Assembly: GCF_002865645.1 (NCBI RefSeq)
Contig: NW_020194691.1
Coordinates: 1,116,001 to 1,180,000 of the forward strand
Source of the DNA: Hyaloscypha bicolor E
Taxonomy: Eukaryota > Ascomycota > Leotiomycetes > Helotiales > Hyaloscyphaceae
DNA length: 64,000 nucleotides
Reading direction: 5' to 3'
The position numbers and the translations under genes were made by a program. The notes below the pieces were generated by a model. It saw only the letters and a program-made list of their open reading frames with translations. It searched no databases and was not told where the DNA came from. Positions 23,275 through 35,360 of this stretch are shown here, in pieces. The number at the start of each line of letters is the position of its first letter. The stretch's first letter is position 1.

Positions 23275-26200
23275 ATGGCCACAGCCGCCATCGATGCCGG
23301 TGCCGCCTTGCAAACGCCCGACGGTGCCACCATTGCCGACTCAGCAGCAACTTGCGTGGGCACCTTCAACGCGTTCCTGACCGGTAATGTCCTCCCGGCC
23401 GACGGAGGCGATGCAGAATCATCAGCGTGGGCGGAAGAGCAGATGGCAAGATTCAGCATCTGGGCCGCCAATCTGGGCGTCTTTGCTCGTGGCCACGCTT
23501 CGGCCGACTACCGGCTTCGAGATTCGGACGAGGTTTGCAGCTTGATACTACAGTAAGGAGGATCAGGCTCTTTGAATTCTGTGTTCCCTACTCCTGATAC
23601 ATGCTCGCTTCCTCTCGTTTACTCCTGGCACATCCCAATCCGACTTTCTTTACTCCTTTTGCTCCTGAGACATACCTCATTAAGCCAGTACTGAACCCCG
23701 ATCTTCTAGGCTGCTCGATGCTCTGCGGGAGAATCTTCTGTGCAGTAAGTACTAAGTGGAGAGGCCCTCCGCTGCCTCCAGCTCCCCAACTCTCAGGGGC
23801 TGCCTCCCGACTCCAAACCGTAACCTTAGACTCCGGCTGCTGACCTCGTGCGCTCTAGCCGTCACCAGTTCAGTTGTTCAGGACGAAGAAGAAACGGGTA
23901 ACAGTAACAGTGGCAGCGACGCCAGCGAGGGCCACTCTCCTGCATTGTCCACTTCTTCCTTCACCTTTTCCTCTCTGTCCTCAAACAAAGCTTCAGTCGA
24001 GGATGCGATTCCCACCTCGGTCCTGGAAGCCCGTACTGAGGTAGAAGATGCAATTTGTCGGCTGAACAGACTGTCGGCCTCGATCCGGAAATCCGGCGCA
24101 CAGTTTCGAGATGCAAAAGCTGTTGCTTTTGTTGATGAAGACGATCAAGGCAATAACTGGACTGATTTCTATGCACACCTCTCGGTTTTGGTCATAAAGC
24201 AGAAGTTTCCAGATGCCTGCGAGGAACTCCAGAAACGTCTGGCTAACTCCCTCGCACGACGACGCAATCAGCTTGCGTATCGCCGAAGACACCAGCGCAA
24301 GCTCACACGGCGTTCCACGGATGAGCGTCCTCTCCTGGGAGCTTTCCACCAAGATCGAAGCAGACCAATAGAAGCGACTATCCCAACTCGGCCAGAAATC
24401 AAAAGACAATTTCTCTCAAACACATCCGCCTCCCTTTTCGATCCGAAGCGCTTCATCAATCGACCTCAGTCAACGACCTCGAAAGCCCCTTCTACGGCTA
24501 TGCTTGGAACGCCGTCTCAAGTCGCGATCTTGAACTTCCCGGCAGAGCCTAAATTAGATCGGAGTGGATTTTTCGAGTGCCCTTACTGCTTTATTATCTG
24601 TCCTGCAAAAGAAGCTCGTGGAACGTATTGGAAGTGAGTCGTTCTATAAAATATACTACTCGTCCTATAAATTCGTCTCTTGTAGAATATTCTCCTGACT
24701 GGATATCCAGGCATCATGTCATGAAAGATCTTGCTCCTTATGTCTGCCTTTTTGGCAACTGCAAGAATCCGCAAGAATACTTTCAAACCTTCTCAGATTG
24801 GATAACGCACAGTCAGAATGAGCACGTACCGCTGCATTGGGACTGCATGGCACCTATTCATGAGCCAGTATCATTCGACGACCAAGACTTGTATATGGAG
24901 CACATGAAACTCGCACATCCCGGAACATTTGCCAATTCGCAGCTTCCAGCCTTGGCACAATTGAGCGCGCGTGCCGAATCCCGTTTATTTACTATTTGTC
25001 CTCTCTGCAATAACCTCCCAGAAGACCTAGTCGATAAAGGTTCCGGTCTAGAGGTACGAGAAAATCAAGGTGCTTTGCAGAAACACATCGCTCAGCACTT
25101 ACAATCTTTGGCTTTGGTATCTCTTTCATGGCTTGATGATTCCAAAAGTGATGCGTCTAGCAAAAGGGACAGTGACCTGGTGATGGAAGATGATGGTGAG
25201 TCGTTGAAGTTCGACGATCCTCCAGATGAACAGACTGTACCGAGTTCTCATCTCGATCCGGACTGGAAGGGGAAAGTGCCTGTTGCAGATGATATTGGAG
25301 TCGACCAATCGTGGGAATCTAGCCGAACGAGCGAAGAAGCGGCCTTGGAGTGGTGGTTCATACTAAACCCATCAACGGACCTGAACCCCGATCACACGAA
25401 AGACAAAACCCTAGAAACTTTTGTGGCTGCCTTTTTAAAGTCGACAGCGACAGAATCCACATCTCAGAGGGGGATATTCAGCTCATTGTTTCCACAGAAT
25501 CCGAACATGATTCAGCGCCAGGCTCATCAGGTACCGCACGGCGACGCATACTCGGTGGCAGACGGCGATAATCGAAACCGCGGAGCACAAGTCGGGAACG
25601 TAGCCGCACACGCAGCAGAACACAAGCAGGAGAAAGGCACCAAGGTCGACAAGGAAGAACTCGCGCGGATAGTGGCGGAAGAGAACGAGAGCAAAGGAAA
25701 GCTGCCAAGATACCCGGGACTGGAAAGATGGCACCTTATCGAGAAGATGGGAGACGGCGCTTTCAGCAATGTCTATAGAGCACGAGATCTGGACGGTACG
25801 GCTGGAGAAGTGGCTATCAAAGTCGTGCGCAAGTTCGAGATGAACTCTCAGCAGGTGAGTGTCTGGCACGACAGAGTCACCCTTTCCTTGGTCATATTTG
25901 ATTGTGTCTTCTTTTGGAATCTTTGCCAGCATTGGTGGTGTCTTAGGGAGATGCTCACCTTCATCCGGACTTCACAAAGCAACCCAAGGTTGTGGAGGTG
26001 CGCATAATATTTCTTATGGAGGAGAGTCATGGTTGGTTCTAACAGTTACTGACGTTTAGCACAGAGGGCGAATATCTTGAAGGAAGTTCAGATTATGCGT
26101 CAGCTCGATCATCCTAATATCGTCAAGCTGGTTGATTTTTCCGAATCGAGACAGTACTACTATATCATACTAGAGTTGGCACCAGGAGGAGAATTGTTCC

Positions 26201-27423
26201 ATCAAATTGTTCGTCTCACATACTTCAGCGAGGATCTATCGCGACACGTCATTACACAGGTCGCAGATGCATTAGAGTATTTGCATGAGACGTGTGGAGT
26301 TGTCCACAGGTACGTTCTCTTGATGTTTTACTTTTTGGCCATCTACTGACGTCATTGTAGAGATATTAAGCTTGAAAACTTATTATTCTCACCAATTCCT
26401 GTCATACCAACAAAGCATCCAAAGCCCAAGGCTCCCGAGGACGAAGACAAGGTCGATGAGGGAGAGTTCATCAAGGGTGTGGGGGCTGGTGGAATTGGGA
26501 AGATCAAGATTGCTGACTTTGGTCTGAGTAAGGTTGTGTGGGACAACCAAACCATGACGCCTTGTGGGACCGTTGGTTACACTGCACCGGAAATCGTCAA
26601 GGATGAGCGTTACTCGAAGAGCGTCGACATGTGGGCATTGGGATGTGTGTTGTACACATTGCTCTGCGGTTTCCCGCCATTCTACGATGAGAGTATCCAG
26701 GTTCTTACCGAGAAGGTCGCCAGAGGTCAATACACATTCCTGTCACCGTGGTGGGATGACATTTCGAAGCCAGCTCAGGATCTTGTCTCGCATCTCCTTA
26801 CCGTTGATCCTGCCAAGCGATATACTATCAAACAATTCTTAGCTCATCCGTGGATCAAAGGTACCGAGGAACCAACATACGCTGCTCTCGATGCTCCACC
26901 ACTCGCCACCCCAGCTGTTGAGAGACAAAAGCAACTTGGCGGCACCCTCAAGGTGTTCGACCCAACTCTTCTCGAATCACCAGGTGCAGGTAAGCGCATG
27001 GATTTCAGAAGTCCAGGCGCAGTCAATCTACGTGAAGTCTTCGACGTCGGCTACGCAGTCCACAGACAAGAAGAGGAAGCAAAGCGTCGCAAGAACTTCA
27101 AGCAAGGTTTCCGAGGCGCCGCAGCAGCCAACGGTCTCAACCCAATCGATGACGACGATTTCCTCGAAGAAGACGAAGATGAAGAAGATTCTGCCATTCC
27201 GTCCAAGGTCCCTAAGGCTAGAGATGCGGATGTGCATCAGGTTGAGCAAAGCTTACGGAACACAAATCTGAATGCTGCAGCAGCTGCGAGAGTACCGCAG
27301 CAGAAGGGCTACGGTCAACATAGTCCGGCAGTCACGGCGGCGGCGAAGCAACAGGTTAGGAATCGCAAGGGGGCTTTTGAACTCAACCTCGAAGGCGCGA
27401 CATTGTTGGGCAGAAGACACTAG
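23275..27423 (+). CDS. C2H2-module / Srk1-RCK-type Ser/Thr protein kinase fusion, six exons
   Basis: Join 23275..23552, 23710..23744, 23859..24633, 24711..25854, 26065..26309 and 26361..27423, 1179 aa; all junctions keep phase, including a 35-nt exon 2. Residues 1-290 match the N-terminal region of many fungal signalling proteins (EQMARFSIWAANLGVFARG, then ARRRNQLAYRRRHQRKL). Zinc-finger-like segments follow: CPYC at about 345, YVCLFGNC with H-x4-H at about 373, CPLC at about 459 with HIAQH at about 488. After a linker, the kinase domain spans about 699-990: Gly loop EKMGDGAFSNVYRA, catalytic Lys about 733 in VAIKVV, HRDIKLEN at 825-832, DFGLSK at about 878, TAPE at about 901. It closely resembles fungal Srk1/RCK2-type kinases, which act downstream of stress MAP kinases. 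One exon of 1144 nt runs unbroken from the C2H2 region into the kinase, so the fusion is supported, but an in-frame ATG at 25507 could start a 551-aa kinase alone. The 210-nt intron 4 is unusually long for this locus. Confidence 0.85.
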
Positions 27424-28519
27424 AAGGGTCCGAGTGGGTTGAGGGAGACGACTGTTGCGCAATGAAGTGAGGACATGGCTGACCTGCAAGAAACAAACGA
27501 ACAGTCATACGACAGTCACACTCCCAGGAGAGAAGGTTGGGTAAGACATGGGAAGGCGACGTGGGTATGAGTAGTACTGGGGATGATACACGTCAATGTG
27601 CGATGACTTTATTGAAACCTGCAATGCGTCTTCTCATTTTCTGGCGTTGGGCGATTCATTCGTTGGTCTGGTCTGGGTCTCTGTGAGTTTGTTGATTGAC
27701 CAGAGACGATGACTGAGACACATGGATATTGCGCTGCATTTGTAGATTGAGATGAGACTGAGGACGAGTGAAGATCATATAGGGACGGACGTGTTGGCTG
27801 GCTGGCGGAAAATAATTTCGAAGCAGCCTTAGCGGCAGTAGCATTTGCCCGGGCCTGCTTAATTAGATCAAGAAATGTGGCCTGTGGCTGTGTAAATTCT
27901 CGAATATTCTTTTCTGAATGCGGCTCGCTCCAGGAGACTTTTGCGGCGAGGCTTGGCAGCGCCTTGGTGGTCGCGGCAATCGGCCACCAAAGGCCGTCAG
28001 CGAATCTCCTGCCAGCGCGACAAGAAGTACCAAATATCTTTTTGCTCAGATTTTCATTGGTACCCGTTGTTTTCCATGTACCACGACCCTGGTATCCATC
28101 AAAGATCCACCCCCCCTTCGAATATACAAGCTTCCAACCATCTAAGAATCTCCGTCAGCTCTTGATTTCGTCCGCAGAATCAGAATCGTCCTTTTCGCAG
28201 TCAGCTCTGCTCAAAAAAATGGCAGGAAGATTCAGTCATCTTCCGTCTGCAACTATGGATATCAGCTGTGATATCGTATTATCTAGTGAGACATCGTTCT
28301 TATTTTCCGCAATTGAATATTGACCAAAATTAAGCAGATAAACTCGAAGACAAAACACTGCGGCTTTAATATAATATATCGAGAAGAGATAAAATATACG
28401 CGAGTTATGGAAATATTCTTCATCGGCTAATCGAAGGACGCTACGAAAGGGGGCTCGAGAACCATTGCATCGAATAGCCCATAATACTCGAGGAGGAGTA
28501 TTCTAAGTCGCTTTGAAGC
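27424..28519. other. Intergenic region, no supported gene
   Basis: Holds the 3' end of the kinase gene and the upstream region of the MADS-like gene. A 148-codon open frame at 27877-28323 shows no recognisable family or codon character and is not called. AT content rises from about 28.3 kb. Confidence 0.5.
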
Positions 28520-28927
28520 ATGGAGGAGCCGCGATCTCAATGGCGCTCGACAAAAGGCGTGATAGACAATTTTCGGAGAAGGAAAATCACCTTTATGGAA
28601 AAGGCAGACGAGCTAAGGAGCGAGTTTGGCTATAACATTTACGTTTTGGGACGGAGAAACGGAAAACTCTTTAATTACATATCTAGAGATAGACCTTCCT
28701 GGCCGCTCAGCTTAACAGAAGTCGTGAGTGGCTTTCTTTTAATCCAAGGCCTATAATCTAAAAATTTATAGGATCAGAGTTATCCTAGGGCAGAAAGATA
28801 TACACCGGCTAGCTTCTTAAAACGAGGCACCAAATCTCTGCTCTATAAAGACCGGAAGGGACAAGACAATCCTATAGTAAGGATTGAGGACTTTCAGACT
28901 AGGGATATAACAGGTACTAGGAGATAG
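28520..28927 (+). CDS. Small MADS-box-like protein, two exons
   Basis: Join 28520..28723 and 28772..28927, 119 aa. A 48-nt intron with GTGAGT donor and TTTATAG acceptor joins at phase 0 and opens a second coding exon, which supports a real gene. Residues about 15-45 (NFRRRKITFMEKADELRSEF, then YNIYVLGRRNGKLFNY) resemble the basic helix and first strand of a MADS box, a DNA-binding dimerisation domain. After it, SRDRPSWPLSLTEV resembles the WP-x-S tail seen in a group of short fungal MADS-like proteins. The second exon is basic (ASFLKRGTKSLLYKDRKGQ). The similarity is weak and by eye. The gene is at the edge of the GC-balanced island, where mutation starts to show. Confidence 0.5.
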
Positions 28928-30043
28928 ATTGGCTCTTCAGGTTTGAGGACTTAATACTTATTAGAGAAGCGGAGGATCTACTAGATAGAAAGTTGTTTGG
29001 TCTGCGCTATAGATATATTGGATAAATATCGAGGTCAATTGGACTATCTTAGTACGGGTCACAATCTATTAACGGTTTTTGGGATTGATTGATTAATTAA
29101 TTTATTTATTCATACTCGGTTCCAGCGGTCCGTAGGACTGCTATGCCGGAGTAGCCCAGCTTTGGCACCCGTTGCCGAACTACGTCTACATTTATAAACG
29201 CACCTCACTTCATCACCCGAAAGTAACCAGCAACCTCCTCTGCTGGGCGGACTGGTTCCCATCTATGTCTATATACATATCCGTGTCAAGGAGTGCTTTG
29301 TGTCTTCTTCATGTGTATGGCTCATTGGCAGCCGCTTCTGCTGTCCTTCTTGTGTCATTGAACCTTCGGTCTCCCCCTGCTACCGCTAAACATTCATTCA
29401 ACTCCCTCCCTCCCATAAATCTTCAAATTCGTGACTTCTCCCAAACCCATCATCATAGTGTCCTCAAGGTGAAGTGCAAATACGGACCAAAATATTCGCA
29501 AATCTGGATAGTTGAGTGTATGCCGGCTCATGCCTCAACCTGCTCTGTGTATAGTGATTCTGCTGTGATGCTGACAGTTCTATCGGAAAACGTAGACTGC
29601 TCGTATGGGCAAGGCACTCGTAGTCTGCAGTGGCGCTAAGAGAGGCGTGGGGGGAGCGCATCGTAGCTTCTGTTCTATATATGGTAATAGATAAAGTTGC
29701 TGTATACAAGATCGAGATCGTAGCGACATCATCGGGGGGAGACTAATCGACTAATAGTATGGGCATCACTTTTAGCCTGATATTGAGAGGCGGGGCAAGT
29801 TCCTCTCCGTGTTCTGTGTGTGATAATAAGTCGTGCGTCGAGATCGTATAGTCCGGTTATCGTCACTAGCTTGAAGATTTTGGGAGATTTGGATATTGAG
29901 TGAGGCTTCGGGTCTCTAGTGAAACGTACTGCAAATGCTATGTACTATTGGCAATAGTACCGCGGTCTCAGGTTCCTATATTACTACTGAGTGTGAAGCC
30001 TATCCCGTAAAAGGAGAAGGGCCATTTCTCGTAGTTATCGTGG
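28928..30043. other. Intergenic region, no supported gene
   Basis: Mixed-composition DNA. A 155-codon open frame at 29172-29639 has no recognisable domain, no supporting splice signals and a 5' part made of low-complexity residues; it is not called. No repeat or RNA gene recognised. Confidence 0.4.
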
Positions 30044-30491
30044 TACGAAGATTGCGGCATAAAGTGACGGGATTACAGGGCATTTACGTTCGCATAGGGG
30101 TGTTAGCGGACTCCAGGGTGTGGCTTAAGGTACTGCGCCTGCTATAAGCCTTGTAACTCTAGGCCTGAACCCCTAAAACAAGGGCTGTGAGACATTTCCA
30201 AGGTGGTGGAAAATCTTCAAGGGTTATGGTGTTGCTGGCGGAGCAACCGTAGCGCTCGGGCGCTGTGAGAGAGCTATTATAGGACCCTTTAGCGAGTATG
30301 CCCCTGTAAGTACAGGGGATATGCCTTCTAAAGGTGTGGTACCCCTTGTTTATAGTTTATAGCGTGCTTATAGGAGAGTAGCCTGGAAATATAGGGGACT
30401 TTAGTGGGTGAGTGTAGTAGAAAGTGGCCTGAAAGTGGACTTGCGGTGCAAATGCCCTGTAATCCCGTCACTTTATGCCGCAATCTTCGTA
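30044..30491. mobile_element. Non-coding foldback/MITE-like element with perfect 42-bp terminal inverted repeats
   Basis: The 42 bp at 30044-30085 (starting TACGAAGATTGCGGCATAAA) occur perfectly inverted at 30450-30491. The 364 bp between them are non-coding and include a hairpin CCCCTGTA-AG-TACAGGGG near 30,303-30,320. No target-site duplication is evident at the outer ends. Perfect repeats of this length suggest a recent non-autonomous DNA element or a foldback rearrangement; it is not RIP-mutated. Confidence 0.6.
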
Positions 30492-30542
30492 TTGTTTTCG
30501 GTACAGTGCTTGGTGGAAGTGACAGGTGTCCCTTTAGATCGA

Positions 30543-30612
30543 TCAGAACGGGCGCTCGCTAGGCTAGGCATGCCAAAAGGAAAATGCCTAGCCCAAGAGG
30601 CTAGTTCTGACC
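30543..30612. other. Nested hairpin
   Basis: Inner arms GGCTAGGCAT (30562-30571) and ATGCCTAGCC (30584-30593) enclose a 12-nt loop; outer arms TCAGAAC (30543-30549) and GTTCTGA (30606-30612) extend the structure. It lies 50 bp right of the foldback element. Function unknown; it could be a transposon end or a terminator-like structure. Confidence 0.55.
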
Positions 30613-31649
30613 CTTCTGAGGGACTTTCGAGATGCTTTGAGGTATGCTTTCCAAAAATTTAATTCGTGCTTTTTGTAATGTTTTTTTTTTAACGGTTTTT
30701 GGGAACCCAAAATAGCGTTTCGTTTTCAGCGTTACCTGACCTAACTCACGTGCTACCCATAATTACTAGGTCCGGAACCCAGATACTGGCCGGGATTAAA
30801 CGTAATATCTGCAGAAATTTTATATAAATATGTTTTGATTTTTGATTTTTGTTATATATTATAATACTCTAGGGAAAATTCTCCTAACGGAGGCTTCTCC
30901 TTAAGTTTACAAGGAAATTAAACCATACAAAAAACGTCTCGTTTAAATTAATTAAAAAGCCTTATAAATACTATAACATAATAGCCTTTCTAATTAATAT
31001 TACCTTTATTCTTGGAGACATTCCTTAATTCTTATAATATATAGGCTTTAACTAGAAATTCCCAAGGATTACTAAGCCTTTTTTAGTAGGGTAAGATTAA
31101 ACTACCTTGCGATTCTATATTTAGAACGCTTTGGGAACCTCCCTATAATATTCAAGTTTGGAGAGCAAAAGATAAGAGGAAATAAGACTCCTTTATAGGT
31201 AAGTAATTATAAAAATCCTGAAAATATACTAACCAGAATAAAATACCCACTTTACTAGTAGGATTCACTTCTTTAAACTAATAAATATAATATATTAGTA
31301 CTCTAGTAATAATATTACTGCCTCTTTCTTACCGAGTACTTTCTATATTCTCGTTAGTATTAGTATTTATATCTCTATTATAGATAATAAGCTAAAGAGA
31401 ATCTGGTTCCGGTTCAGAAAACTCCTATATTTAGAATATTATAACCGTTTTTAAGCCGCTTATAAGGCAAGTCTTATAAAAGACAGAAAAATAGACTATA
31501 TTACCTTAAATAAGGTCTTAGAATATTTGCTTGCTTTTATAAATACGGGCTCTTTCTCTTATCTATCTTAACTTCTAAAACAGGCATTTTCCCAGACTCG
31601 TAAAACTATAATATAATATATTAATATTCCTATTACTGCCTCTTAATAA

Positions 31650-32280
31650 AAAAAACTTAGATTATATTTGGAAAGAGTATAAGTATTATATAACTAAGAT
31701 TAAGGGTAATATCTTAGCTTTAGAAGCTATTAACTTTAATTATTTCTTTAAGTATATTAAGAACTTACTAGATTAAGTTAATTTCTTAGAGAAAAAAGTA
31801 ATATATAAAATACTTTATAAGATTATATTTAAACTAATAGATTAAGACTTAGAATAATATATTAATCTCCTAATTAGAGCTAGAATAAACCCCTTTTAAT
31901 AAAAGTATCTTAGATAATATTTAGAAAAAATATATATTATATATAATTAAGGCTAATAATAATGCCTTTACTTTAGATACTAGCGAGTTTAAAACTCTTC
32001 TTAGGCTTATTAAGAAACTATTAGACCAAGTTAACTTTCTAGAAAAGAAGATTTATTATAATATACTAACCTCCCTATTAGAGCTAGGATAAACTTCTCT
32101 TAATAAAAGCGACTTGAATAGTATTTGGAAAGACTATATATTATATATAGTTAAGGTTAATAATAATTATATAGCTTTAAATAGTAGTAACTTTTATAAT
32201 TTTCTTGAGTTTACTAAGAAGTTACTAGATTAGATTAACTAGCTAGAGACAAAAATAGTATACTAACTTCTCTATTATAT
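31650..32280 (+). repeat. Three diverged tandem units in a RIP-degraded coding relic
   Basis: A motif of the form TTAGATAATATTTGGAAAGA recurs at about 31,657, 31,910 and 32,114, followed each time by a TATATTATATATARTTAAGG-like stretch and ending in CTAGATTARRTTAA-like sequence. Unit spacings are about 253 and 204 bp. Translated ignoring stops, units share W/L-K-E/D-Y and a later L-L-D-x-V/I-N box, so this was probably a protein with internal repeats of about 70 residues. Family unknown. Confidence 0.5.
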
Positions 32281-34754
32281 AATATTTAACTAATAGATCT
32301 AATAGGTTAAAGAGTTATCTAATAAGTAATCTAGATTATAGTTTTCTCCTAAAGCTCAAAAGTAATAATAGTAATTAAAGGTAAATAAGCTTAAAAAGTC
32401 AGTTATACTACTAGCTAAAATAGTAGCTATACTAGTAAAAACTAACTAAGATATTAGGAAGAAGTAATATTAGTACTAAGTTAACTTATTTCCAGAATTA
32501 TATAAAGACAATTTACGGAATTAGCTCCGTTTATAATAGTTATAGATAAGACTAGAGAAAAAGCTGCCCTTTTACTCTTTATTAGACTATTTATATATTC
32601 CTAAAAAATAATTTGAAGTTCTTTTAGGCTCTGGAACTAGCCTAATAAATAATTATATTATCTATATCTTATATATTCTTTATTTAAGTTATTTATTATA
32701 TTATAATATATTTTTGGGTTTTTAAATACTAGATATTAAAGAATTATATTAGTAATAGCAAAAACTTACCAGGAATTAATAAGACTTGTCTGGATACTCG
32801 AATATTATATATACTATATTCCGTTCTCTATCTATAATAATAAAATAAATAAAAAGTAAATAGAAATAAAAAGAAAATTTGTAAAAAATAATTCTATTAA
32901 TTTAGAATTCTTTATATTATATTATATTAAAAATTTAACTATGGGTTATAATTTTCGAGTATCTGGATAAGCCTTTTCTACTCTAGTAAACCAGAAAGTA
33001 TACTAATTAAACTATAATACTTTTTTTGCGTTATTTTTATAAAGGTTTATTAATATAGTAAGAGATTTTCTAAACCCCTTATGAATTACTATCTCCCTAT
33101 AAATATAACTATAGATATAAATCGATTTATAAGAAAACACTTTACGGAAAAATAAATAAGATACTATAAATATTAAGAATCTCTATTTTCTTACTATTAT
33201 AGATGCCCTATTATTATATTATCTTTATTTATTATACGAATATAAGGATATAAGCAAATTACTATTATAAAGAAATAGCTTTATAGAATTAAATATTAAA
33301 ATAAATAATATATTATTAAAACTTACTATACTTAAAAGTCATATAATATATATATAAGTACTATCTCAAAAATAAGATAATTAATATTATAGGGTCTGGC
33401 TAGCCTATATTTCGAATTCTCTTAATAATACTATTATAAAAGTTTCTAGGTATAGATACCTATTAAGAACCGGTTACGGGCTAGAAATAAACTTAGTACT
33501 ATTAGTATAGTAATATTATAGAAAAGTAGTATTAGAAAATAGTAAAGAAAGAATTCATACTCTAATAATAAGTACTAGAATTCCGTAAATATGGGCCAAA
33601 ATTACTAAAATTATACCTAAAATTACTTACTTTATAGACTTATTATAAAAGATTTTATTAGTAACTTTTTATAAAAATTAGTATTTGGATTAAAATAGCT
33701 TAGTTCTTGAATTTATATAACTCAGATTTATAAGAGATTTATTTAATATTAATATTCGAAAATCAAGTACTAAATTTAGTAGCAAAATTTAATTTTTATA
33801 AATAACTCTTAAATATTAAGTCTTAGAAGAAAGTTTTTAATATAAAAGTTATTCTTCTTATTTAGATATATATATATATATAATATTAGAATATATTATA
33901 GTATAATATTATTGAGTTATAAAGCTATAAAAAGAATAATTTTTGGTATATTCTTACTTAAATTTAGGGAATATATACGGAATTCTGGTACTTATTATTA
34001 CTCTAAATATTATTCTAAGTCTATAATTATATAATTCTCGTCCCCTATAGGAAATCATGACCTGTAACGAGCCTGTTTAGACAGGTCTGTATTTTTAGGG
34101 TCTTTTATAAAGCAAATAACTACTAAAGCAAATTTTTTAGATTCTAAATTTATAATACTATTTTTATTAATATATAAGAATAATGAAATTTAACTATTTC
34201 TCTCCTATACTACCCCATTTTATAAGGCAATAGTTTATAGTTATTTAATAATATTTAATTAAAGTAGTTAACTTGTTTTAGTAAGGCTAGAAAATATTAC
34301 TAAAACTATAGAACTATTAGTATAGGAAATATAGAAATCAGAACCGACTTAGTAATAATAATATTTCCCTTAGTACCAGACCTTATAACTAAATAGTACC
34401 TATTCTATTTAATACTATAGCAGGAAAAGGTAATTATAAATAAATACTATAAAGGCTTAATTAAGATTAATTATAGATAATATTTCTCGTAATGGAAACG
34501 CCTTTATTAAAATTCAATAAATTTCTATAATAATAGGGCTAATTACTTATATTACTCGTATTACTCGTATCTTTAGTATTAGAATTACTTTTACTTAACC
34601 TTTTCAAGAATAGGTTACTTCAAGCGTATTTAATATATTTCTATCTATTTACTTAGTATCTGTAATAAAAGATAGTTTAAAATATATTAAAAAGAACTTA
34701 TTTTATTTAGAGAAAGTTTATTTATATTCTCTAGAGCTTATATAATAAAGAGGT

Positions 34755-35360
34755 AGCGAAGTACTTAATTACCTCTCGAAGTAAGAGGCGCCTATATAAA
34801 TATAAAGTTACCTTTGACTTAGAGTCTAAGGGAATTATTGAGAATAAAGAGAACCCGTATGAAAATTATCGAAAACGTAAAAGAAAGCCAGATTAAAGTC
34901 AATGCCTTAATACCGTATTTAAAAGTTTTTATAACTATATTATAAAGGATATTCGGGGATTAATTCAAGACTATTAGTACGATTTCAAAGCCGGATTATT
35001 AGAGATTATTAGGTCCTAGCTTATAGGTAACTAGCCGCTCTATACTATTCGTCTTAACTAGTATCTTGCTCTATATGAAATAATAAGAGAGGACGAGCTT
35101 CGCTAGCTCTGGAAAGTACTAGTATTAATTCGAAATCTATAATTATATAAGGATTATCTTAATAAGTGCGGTTATATTATAAAAGAGAAGTACGAGTCTT
35201 AAAAAGCTCGTAATAAATACCTTAGATACCTCTATTACGGTCGGAATCGGGATAAGAAAGAGAAAAAAGAAGCTAGGAAGGCTTTAAGTAAGTAACTATA
35301 TTATAGAAGGAGATAGTAGATCTTTATTAATGCTTTAACTCTTAGGTTTCTATTAGTATA
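34755..35360 (+). pseudogene. RIP-degraded relic of an unidentified basic protein
   Basis: Ignoring TAA/TAG, a long coherent + strand translation is readable, with a tail such as NKYLRYLYYGRNRDKKEKKE and further charged residues. It looks like a coding sequence hit by C-to-T and G-to-A changes, possibly from a repeated gene or an unclassified transposon. I do not recognise the family. Confidence 0.4.

Noticed and set aside
27877..28323. 148-codon + strand frame downstream of the kinase
   Set aside because: Low-complexity residues, no family recognised and overlapping frames of similar length.
29172..29639. 155-codon + strand frame
   Set aside because: No domain, no splice-supported extension, no conserved pattern; length is not exceptional for GC-balanced DNA.
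13180..30700. Calling a complete Starship element
   Set aside because: Only the recombinase relic supports it. No terminal direct repeats, inverted repeats or empty site could be identified in the window.
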